Source: Bacteroidetes bacterium 4572_112 | GTDB lineage: Bacteria; Bacteroidota; Bacteroidia; Bacteroidales; UBA1556 | Direction of reading: 5' to 3' | Assembly (NCBI GenBank): GCA_002254285.1 | Contig: NIUZ01000036.1 | Location: 1 to 28,754 of the forward strand | Length of the DNA stretch: 28,754 nt | Part shown: positions 22,866 through 28,754 of the stretch, one piece after another | Layout of the letters: every line of letters begins with the position of its first letter | How positions within the stretch are numbered: the first letter of the stretch is position 1 | The notes under the pieces: model-generated | Database searches by the model: none | What the model was told of the DNA's origin: nothing | What the model saw: the letters and a program-made list of their open reading frames with translations, nothing else | Program-made: the position numbers and the translations under genes

Positions 22866-24038
22866 ATGCAAACGGGATTTAAAGCTGTACTAACAAGGGA
22901 ACTAGCGCGAATGCGATCAGAGTCCATATATCTATGGATGTTATTGATTTTGCCCATAGGTTCATTAGTGTTTTTTGCATCGATGTTTGCCGAAGGAAAA
23001 GCTGAAAATTATGCTGTAGCAATTTACGATGCTGATAATACTCCCATGTCGCGAATGGTAAAATCGTGGGTTGATGCTACTCCCGAAGTGGAGTTTACAA
23101 ATACCGTTTATTCTTTGGAAGAAGGTCGCCGACTGATTGAAAAAGGTGAAGTATTTGGAGTATTAATGCTTCCTAAAGGTTTGGAAGATGGTGTTTATTC
23201 TGGCGATCCAAAAAAGATTGTATTATTTTATTCTAATCTTAACTTAAGTGCTGGTAGTGGTGTAAGCGTTGCTACAATTAAAACCATAAAAACAATATCG
23301 GCAGGAATAAATCTACAAAAGCGACTTTCTAAAGATAAGGAAATGTATGAGCAAGCTTTTGAGAGCATACAACCTATCCACCTCGACAAACATACACTTT
23401 ATAACCCATATATAAACTACGCCTACTATCTTGCAACAGCATTATTTCCAACAATGTTGCTAATGTTTATTTTAGGAACAACCATTTATATTATCGGCAG
23501 CGAGCTAAAATACTACACTGCTGAAGAATGGTATGCAAGTAGCGGCAAAAGTGTATTAGTAGCGGTGTCGGCAAAACTGCTTCCTTATACAGTGATATTC
23601 CTAATAGAAGTAATTTTTATGAATACGCTGATATTCTATCAGATAGGAGCGCCACAGAATGGTGATTTCTTTGTATTAATATTTACCGAGGGGTTATTTG
23701 TAGTCGCATATCAAGCAATGGGGGTTTTTATGATATCTGTATTACCAAATATGCGATTAGCATTAAGCTTGGGAGCGGCCTATGCATCTTTGGCATTTTC
23801 GTTTGCTGGGCTTACATTTCCATTATTGGCAATGCACCCTTTAATGCAAGGTTTTGCACATATTTTTCCTCTGACACATTATATGAATGTATATATAAAT
23901 GAAGCAATGAAAGGTCTTGACATCATTTATTCTTTACCATCTTTTGCTTGGTTAATGGGATTTATTGTGCTTCCTTTTTTATTAATACCACGTCTTAGGG
24001 CATTCATGACCAAAGATAAATATTGGGGGAAAAGTTAA
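22866..24038 (+). CDS. ABC-2-type export permease (YhhJ/YbhR-like), first copy
   Basis: A 390-aa inner-membrane protein: one N-terminal helix ('YLWMLLILPIGSLVFFASMF'), a large periplasmic domain (about 45-190, with 'AVAIYDADNTPMSRMVKSWVDATPEVEF'), then five helices ('TALFPTMLLMFILGTTIYIIG', 'LLPYTVIFLIEVIFMNTLIF', 'FVVAYQAMGVFMISVL', 'SLGAAYASLAFSFAGLTFPLLAM', 'FAWLMGFIVLPFLLI'). 'LFPLTHYM' style motifs before the last helix ('HIFPLTHYMNVYINEAMKG') are typical. It pairs with the following permease gene. No ATPase gene is adjacent. Confidence 0.9.
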   Translation: MQTGFKAVLTRELARMRSESIYLWMLLILPIGSLVFFASMFAEGKAENYAVAIYDADNTPMSRMVKSWVDATPEVEFTNTVYSLEEGRRLIEKGEVFGVLMLPKGLEDGVYSGDPKKIVLFYSNLNLSAGSGVSVATIKTIKTISAGINLQKRLSKDKEMYEQAFESIQPIHLDKHTLYNPYINYAYYLATALFPTMLLMFILGTTIYIIGSELKYYTAEEWYASSGKSVLVAVSAKLLPYTVIFLIEVIFMNTLIFYQIGAPQNGDFFVLIFTEGLFVVAYQAMGVFMISVLPNMRLALSLGAAYASLAFSFAGLTFPLLAMHPLMQGFAHIFPLTHYMNVYINEAMKGLDIIYSLPSFAWLMGFIVLPFLLIPRLRAFMTKDKYWGKS

Positions 24039-24071
24039 AACCATTTTCTTCCATAAAAAACATTATAGAAT

Positions 24072-25286
24072 TTGAAATTAGTAAATAACATATTGAATTG
24101 GATTGATGACTTCGTAAACATATGGTTTAACGAGTATAAAATTATATTTAGGGATGCTGGAGTAATTACTCTATTCTTTGTTGCTATACTTGTATACCCC
24201 TTGATTTATTCGTTTGCATATGACAGCGAAGTAGCCAGAGATATACCAATAGCAGTTGTAGATCAAGATAATAGCGACCTTAGCCGCAAGCTAATTATGA
24301 TGATTGATGCTACTGGTGAGGTAAAAATTGATGTTGTAACTCCAAATTTTAGATATGCCAAAGAATTATTTAGCGAGTCGGAGGTAAAAGGTATTATTCA
24401 TATCCCTAAAGATTTTAACAATAATATACTGGGTTTTAAACCAGCAACAGTTTCGGTTTATGCCGATGCCGCTTATATGATTATTTACAAACAAATAGTA
24501 ACTGCAGCAACATATTCTGTTGGTACTATGAGTGCTCAAATAGAAGTTATCAGAAAAACTGCCAAAGGAGAACAAATTGAAGAGTCGATGATCGAAAGGG
24601 ATCCGCTACCAATAGAAACTTACTCGCTTTACAACCCTCACGGAGGATATGCTACTTATGTAATGCCAGCAGTATTTATTATGATTTTGCAACAGACTTT
24701 ATTTCTTGGTATCGGCTTATTGGGTGGTACTTTTAAGGAAAAAGGATACGATAATCTATTGATAAATATTGGTAGAAAAAGAGGAGGAGCTTCTGCTGTG
24801 GTCTTTGGAAAAAGCCTTGCTTATTTCAGTATTTATCTTATGAATGCTGCCTATGTAATAGTAATAGTATCACGGATGTTTAGCCTTCCGATGCGAGGGA
24901 GCTTTTTTGATGTTTTTATCTTTATTTCGCCCTTTCTTTTTGCCTCCATATTTATGGGGTTGACAATAGCTGCTTTTTTCAAAAAGAGAGAACATGCTCT
25001 CATGGTTCTGCTTTTTTCTAGTATTCCCATAGTATTTCTTTCTGGTTTTTCGTGGCCTACAAGCGCAATGCCCGAATGGTTATTAGCATTAGCAGCATTA
25101 TTTCCAAGTACTCCTGGTATTAAAGGATATTTGGCTTTAACATTAAGAGGAGCACCTTTTAGTGATGTTATTGGTGACCTACAGCATATATGGATTTTGC
25201 TAGTATTCTATTTTATCACCGCATCAATACTAATGCGAAGGGTGCTAAGAAGTAGCTTTAAAGTTGTAATTGAGAAGAAGGGTTAA
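24072..25286 (+). CDS. ABC-2-type export permease (YhhJ/YbhS-like), second copy
   Basis: A 404-aa permease with the same plan as the first: N-terminal helix ('VITLFFVAILVYPLIYSFAY'), periplasmic domain ('IPIAVVDQDNSDLSRKLIMMIDATGEVKI') and five C-terminal helices ('MPAVFIMILQQTLFLGIGLLGG', ..., 'VLLFSSIPIVFLSGFSWPTSAMPEWLLALAALFPSTPGIKG'). The only sensible start is TTG at 24072: an in-frame TAG lies at 24066-24068, and the next ATG would remove the first helix. It most likely forms a heterodimer with the first permease. The iron ABC gene follows 25 nt after the stop. Confidence 0.9.
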   Translation: MKLVNNILNWIDDFVNIWFNEYKIIFRDAGVITLFFVAILVYPLIYSFAYDSEVARDIPIAVVDQDNSDLSRKLIMMIDATGEVKIDVVTPNFRYAKELFSESEVKGIIHIPKDFNNNILGFKPATVSVYADAAYMIIYKQIVTAATYSVGTMSAQIEVIRKTAKGEQIEESMIERDPLPIETYSLYNPHGGYATYVMPAVFIMILQQTLFLGIGLLGGTFKEKGYDNLLINIGRKRGGASAVVFGKSLAYFSIYLMNAAYVIVIVSRMFSLPMRGSFFDVFIFISPFLFASIFMGLTIAAFFKKREHALMVLLFSSIPIVFLSGFSWPTSAMPEWLLALAALFPSTPGIKGYLALTLRGAPFSDVIGDLQHIWILLVFYFITASILMRRVLRSSFKVVIEKKG

Positions 25287-25311
25287 AACATTAATAAATT
25301 TATTTTCCGGT

Positions 25312-26316
25312 ATGAAAAAGTATTCTTTTACATTATTAGTTCTTATTATTTTCTTTAATACCTCTTGCAATAACCACAATAATGAGGTTGTAGTTTATAC
25401 AAGTGTTGATCAAGTTTTTTCGGAACCAATATTAAAGGATTTTGAAAAAGAAACTGGCATTAAAGTGAAAGCCGTATACGATACCGAAGAAACAAAATCT
25501 ACAGGCGTTCTAAATCGACTAATTTCCGAAAAAAATAATACACAATGCGACCTATTTTGGAGTGGTGACCCTATCCGAAGCAATGTACTTAAGAATAAAG
25601 ATATACTTATGGCTTATGAACCTGAACTTGCAAAAGATATAAAAAGTGTATATAAAGATCCACAAGGATATTGGATTGGTTTTTCGGCAAGAGCAAGAGT
25701 ACTTATTTATAATAAAACCCTACTTGCAGAAAAAGATGTACCAAAATCCATTTTTGATCTTACAAACCAGAAATATAATTCTAAAGTAACTATTGCAAAC
25801 CCATTATTTGGCACTACTACTTTCCATATTGCAGCTTTATTTTCTATTTTTGGTGACAGTATATCCAAGGCTTTTCTTACTGATTTAAAGACCAATAACA
25901 TAATTATTGCCACAAGCAATGGCGATGTAAAAAAACGAGTAATGCAAGGCGAGGCTTATTGTGGAATAACTGATACCGATGATGCTTTTGAAGCCATGAA
26001 AGAGGACAACAATATTGGAATTGTATTTCTCGATCAAGATAAAATTGGAAGTTTGATAATCCCTAATACTGTAAGTTTACTCAAAAATTCACCAAATACG
26101 GAGAATGCAAAAATCCTAATGGATTACCTTTTGAGCAAGAATACTGAAGCCAAGCTTGCCATATCATGTGCTCAAATGCCACTTCATAAAGGTGTTGAAA
26201 CTCCTGATGAAGTTCCATCATTAGACAATATAAAAGCAATGAATATTGACTATAAAAAAACGGCTCAAAAGCTTCAAGAAATTCAAAACTATCTGAAAGA
26301 ATGGGTAGAAAACTAA
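25312..26316 (+). CDS. Ferric-iron-type ABC transporter substrate-binding lipoprotein
   Basis: The start is ATG 25312; an upstream TTG at 25270 would overlap the permease gene and add a non-signal extension. 334 aa, SPII signal ('LLVLIIFFNTSC', Cys19), then a type-II periplasmic binding fold: 'VVVYTSVDQVFSEPILKDFEKETGIKVKAVYDTEETKSTGVLNRLISEK', 'CDLFWSGDPIRSNVLK', 'YWIGFSARARVLIYNK', 'ITDTDDAFEA'. This is the FbpA/AfuA pattern, with 'VYTS.D......I...FEK.TGI'. Fe3+ is the likely ligand; thiamine or phosphonate relatives cannot be excluded. The Tyr pair expected near the iron site was not confirmed. It overlaps the permease gene by 16 nt. Confidence 0.85.
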   Translation: MKKYSFTLLVLIIFFNTSCNNHNNEVVVYTSVDQVFSEPILKDFEKETGIKVKAVYDTEETKSTGVLNRLISEKNNTQCDLFWSGDPIRSNVLKNKDILMAYEPELAKDIKSVYKDPQGYWIGFSARARVLIYNKTLLAEKDVPKSIFDLTNQKYNSKVTIANPLFGTTTFHIAALFSIFGDSISKAFLTDLKTNNIIIATSNGDVKKRVMQGEAYCGITDTDDAFEAMKEDNNIGIVFLDQDKIGSLIIPNTVSLLKNSPNTENAKILMDYLLSKNTEAKLAISCAQMPLHKGVETPDEVPSLDNIKAMNIDYKKTAQKLQEIQNYLKEWVEN

Positions 26317-27860
26317 TAAAAAATCCCATATATATAATTGTATTCTTATCATTTGCTTTTTTGGTGGTAAGCCCCGTTATTTATACAATTTTTGAAACTG
26401 CCTTCGATAAACATTCCTTAGATAATTTCATATCCATATTTGAAGCCAATAATTTATTTCTTTTATTCAAAAGCATAAGTCTTGCTTCTGTAATTGCGAT
26501 TATTTCCACCGCCTTGGGATCTATTTTAGGATTCCTACTTTATAGGACTAATATAAAATATGCTCAGTTTTTTAAAATTGCGCTATTAATTCCCCTATTT
26601 ATCTCACCATATATACTTGCTGTAGCATGGAAAGATTTGTTTTTTATGCTCTTTCATTCTAATATAATATCCTCATATGTGGGTGTAATACTAGTTCTTA
26701 GCAGTATATACACTCCCCTTTCGATGCTAATTATTGGAAGCGCTTTGGCAAATATTGATTCGCAATATGAAGAGAGTGGGCTATTAATCACAAAATATAA
26801 AATAGTGGTATTAAGAATTATTTTCCCTCTGATAAAACCAGCACTTATTTCATCATTTATTCTTGTATTTATTTTTAGCATATCAGAGTTTTCTGTGCCT
26901 TCATATTTCGGAATTACGGTTTTTACAACTAAAATATTCACTCTGTTCTCAGCATTTTATAATTACTCCTATGCCATAATACAATCATCACTATTGATAG
27001 TAATATGCATACTACTATTATATTCTGAAAGGAAATATATTGCCGATGCACCTTTCCTTTCATTCGGAAATAGAGGTTGGAATAAAATCCCATATAAACT
27101 AAAGCGCAACTCCTCTATAATTGGCTTCATTATAATTTTACTAACCATAGTAATCTCAATTTTACTACCATTTACTATCCTATTGATACAATCGTATGCT
27201 GGTGGAACTATGGTTTTAATAAAAGCATTTAATTTATTATCATCAAGTATTATTAATTCAATAAGCTTAGCATTTACAGCGGCTATATTTATTGTTGTTA
27301 TAGGATTTATAGCAGCATATTACTCAAGTCAGAAAGAGAAAGGAATAAGCGTATTCGACTGGTTATTACTATTAATTTTTGCAATTCCATCCATAATATA
27401 TGGCATTAGCTTAATCAACTTTTTCAATCGCCCAATATTTAACCTAATATACTCCAGCAATGCAATATTAATAATTGCTTATGTGGGCAAATTTTCTTTT
27501 ATTGCATCAAAATTAATTGGCAATGCCATTTCACAAGTTCCAAAATCATTGGACGAAGCAGCACAGATAGTGGGGATTAGTTTATTCCGTAGAAAACTAA
27601 GAATTCTATTACCACTTATATTACCAACATTATTTGCAGCCTTTGTATTAAGTTTTATATTTAGCTTTTCAGAGCTAGCCACCACAATAATGATATACCC
27701 ACCCGGCAGCGAAATTATGCCGATTAAGGTATTTACAATTATGGCAAATGCACCGCAATCGCTAATAAGTTCGATGGTGTTAATAGTATTTGCGCTAACA
27801 ATAATTATTATCACAGGATTTTACTATCTTGCAAAACCTTTGTTCAATAAAATATATTAG
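26301..27860 (+). CDS. Iron ABC transporter permease (two fused permease units, FbpB-like)
   Basis: A 519-aa, very hydrophobic protein with two homologous halves of about six helices each, as in FbpB/AfuB. The cytoplasmic coupling (EAA) loops are 'EESGLLITKYKIVVLRIIFPLIKPA' in the first half and 'DEAAQIVGISLFRRKLRILLPLILPT' in the second. The second matches the 'EAA...G' consensus well. The 16-nt overlap with the binding-protein gene and the 4-nt gap to the ATPase gene indicate one operon. Length is normal for the family. Confidence 0.92.
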   Translation: MGRKLIKNPIYIIVFLSFAFLVVSPVIYTIFETAFDKHSLDNFISIFEANNLFLLFKSISLASVIAIISTALGSILGFLLYRTNIKYAQFFKIALLIPLFISPYILAVAWKDLFFMLFHSNIISSYVGVILVLSSIYTPLSMLIIGSALANIDSQYEESGLLITKYKIVVLRIIFPLIKPALISSFILVFIFSISEFSVPSYFGITVFTTKIFTLFSAFYNYSYAIIQSSLLIVICILLLYSERKYIADAPFLSFGNRGWNKIPYKLKRNSSIIGFIIILLTIVISILLPFTILLIQSYAGGTMVLIKAFNLLSSSIINSISLAFTAAIFIVVIGFIAAYYSSQKEKGISVFDWLLLLIFAIPSIIYGISLINFFNRPIFNLIYSSNAILIIAYVGKFSFIASKLIGNAISQVPKSLDEAAQIVGISLFRRKLRILLPLILPTLFAAFVLSFIFSFSELATTIMIYPPGSEIMPIKVFTIMANAPQSLISSMVLIVFALTIIIITGFYYLAKPLFNKIY

Positions 27861-27864
27861 ACCA

Positions 27865-28581
27865 ATGATTGAGCTAAAAAACATACATAAATCTTATGGA
27901 AATAAGGCGATAATTCAGAATCTTGATTTAATAATTAAGGATAATGAACTTACATGCTTACTCGGTAGTTCGGGAAGTGGCAAAAGCACAATTTTACGCA
28001 TTATTGCTGGACTAGAAGCCGCTCAAGGAGATGTAACTATTGACAATAAATTAATGAATCACAATAATGAGATATTAATTCCACCGCATAAGCGTAACCT
28101 GGGTTTTATATTTCAAGATTTGGCATTATGGCCACATTTTACTGTATTTGATAATATTGCTTTTGGTCTTAAAGAGCAGAAAAAAATAAGCACCGAGCAG
28201 ATTCATGATAAAGTAATGGAGATGCTTAGTTTCTTTGATTTACAAGAGCATTCTGACAAATATCCTAATCAGCTTTCGGGAGGGCAACAACAGTTGGTGG
28301 CAATATCGCGCTCTTTGGTTTTAGAGCCTAAAATACTACTTATGGACGAGCCGCTTGCCAATTTGGATGTGAAGCTAAAGAGAAAGATTCTTGACCTAAT
28401 AAAGAAACTTAAGAGCGAATTTAATCTCACAATTGTATATGTTACCCACGACCATAAAGAAGCTTTTGCCATTGCTGATAATATAATTATTCTTAATAAA
28501 GGTAATATTGAAGCTATTGGTAATGTTGACGAAATCAAAAATTCGGAAAATGAATTTACTAAATACTTTTTAGAATATTAA
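27865..28581 (+). CDS. ABC transporter ATP-binding protein of the iron importer
   Basis: The start is ATG 27865 ('MIELKNIHKSYG'), 4 nt after the permease stop. The upstream TTG at 27829 lies inside the permease gene. 238 aa: Walker A 'GSSGSGKST', Q-loop 'FQDLALWPHFTV', signature 'LSGGQQQLVAISRSL', Walker B 'ILLMDEPL', H-loop 'VTHDHKEA'. It ends soon after the nucleotide-binding core ('NEFTKYFLEY') and has no TOBE regulatory domain. FbpC/AfuC proteins with TOBE are about 310-350 aa, so this is the short form. No stop-codon anomaly or repeat is present at the end, so a natural short form is likelier than truncation. Confidence 0.92.
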   Translation: MIELKNIHKSYGNKAIIQNLDLIIKDNELTCLLGSSGSGKSTILRIIAGLEAAQGDVTIDNKLMNHNNEILIPPHKRNLGFIFQDLALWPHFTVFDNIAFGLKEQKKISTEQIHDKVMEMLSFFDLQEHSDKYPNQLSGGQQQLVAISRSLVLEPKILLMDEPLANLDVKLKRKILDLIKKLKSEFNLTIVYVTHDHKEAFAIADNIIILNKGNIEAIGNVDEIKNSENEFTKYFLEY

Positions 28582-28626
28582 TATCAAAAATATAATTATG
28601 AAACGAACATGACAAATTTTAATCTT

Positions 28627-28641
28627 ATACCAATTTGGTAT
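28627..28641. repeat. Short perfect palindrome ATACCAA-T-TTGGTAT
   Basis: A 7-bp arm palindrome 45 nt after the ATPase stop. It resembles the ends of the element at 11697-11826 (TATACCRATT). It has no T-tract of the right kind, so is a weak terminator candidate. Confidence 0.6.
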
Positions 28642-28688
28642 CAAAATACACTATAAATAAATTGGAATATATTTTCCTATTAGAAGAC

Positions 28689-28751
28689 AAAAATTATTTG
28701 CATAAAAGCCTGTACTGAGCATGTCGAAGTATAGCTATGGAAATAATTTTT
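28689..28751. repeat. 63-bp segment bounded by 11-bp perfect inverted repeats
   Basis: AAAAATTATTT (28689-28699) and AAATAATTTTT (28741-28751) are exact inverted copies around a GC-richer core at about 28707-28735 (CCTGTACTGAGCATGTCGAA at its heart). The core resembles the CTTCGAC...CTCAG...ACAGG sequence seen between genes of many Bacteroidota. It lies at the window end and could be a small repeated element or a hairpin. Confidence 0.55.
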
Positions 28752-28754
28752 AAC

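Noticed and set aside
25270..25311. TTG start 14 codons upstream of the iron-binding lipoprotein ATG
   Set aside because: It adds a basic, non-signal extension and overlaps the permease gene; the ATG at 25312 gives a normal SPII signal.
27829..27864. TTG start 12 codons upstream of the ATPase ATG
   Set aside because: Lies inside the permease gene; ATG 27865 gives the canonical 'MIELKNIHKSYG' start.
27865..28581. Short iron-importer ATPase considered as a sixth deletion
   Set aside because: The end is clean and downstream sequence shows no TOBE remnant in any frame; a natural TOBE-less form is likelier.
1..28754. CRISPR array, tRNA, rRNA, transposase or phage genes
   Set aside because: No spaced direct-repeat array, cloverleaf-like sequence or recognisable mobile-element protein was found by reading both strands.

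Overview
The window is AT-rich and reads as chromosome of a member of the Bacteroidota. The signs are TAnnTTTG-type -7 promoter boxes upstream of several genes, almost no Shine-Dalgarno sequences, many SPII lipoproteins, and protein sequences that look Bacteroidota-like throughout. This assignment rests on recalled family sequences, not on a search.

Layout. (1) 1-2679 (+) is an accessory block: the 3' part of a DUF1016/YhcG-type PD-(D/E)XK nuclease gene, a small protein with a HEPN-like R-N-x3-H motif, then an HNH-like zinc-finger protein translationally coupled (ATGA) to a short, divergent agmatine/peptidylarginine-deiminase-fold protein. (2) 2798-5566 (+) holds an in-frame MurF-AnmK fusion and an HD phosphohydrolase. 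(3) 5630-8178 (-) is the Trk potassium uptake pair trkA-trkH, both abnormal: TrkA has lost an internal segment and TrkH its last helix. (4) 8284-11439 (-) holds trpS, an FTR-beta/TusA-like two-domain protein, and a SulP permease without its STAS domain. (5) 11824-15220 (-) is an operon of three outer-membrane-type lipoproteins (TPR/CsgG-like, then two LPP20-like). (6) 15489-19901 (-) holds an M28/glutaminyl-cyclase-like lipoprotein, cysS, pheS and a cyclophilin lipoprotein. (7) 20264-25286 (+) is a tripartite export operon (TolC-like, HlyD-like, two ABC-2 permeases) whose first gene is an in-frame fusion of an outer-membrane beta-barrel N-terminus to a TolC lacking its own start. (8) 25312-28581 (+) is a ferric-iron-type ABC importer (binding lipoprotein, double permease, ATPase).

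The most striking overall pattern is that five loci in about 18 kb (murF/anmK, trkH, trkA, sulP, barrel/tolC) look like the products of deletions of roughly 0.1 kb to more than 1 kb, and all three fusions or internal deletions stayed in frame. This may be real genome erosion under selection for reading frame, or a systematic assembly artefact. Read mapping would decide. The best candidate for an undescribed system is the HNH-like/deiminase pair with its HEPN-like and DUF1016 neighbours at the left edge.

No tRNA, rRNA, CRISPR array, transposase or phage gene was seen. The two gene-free stretches over 300 bp (11440-11823 and 19902-20263) are described in the feature list.
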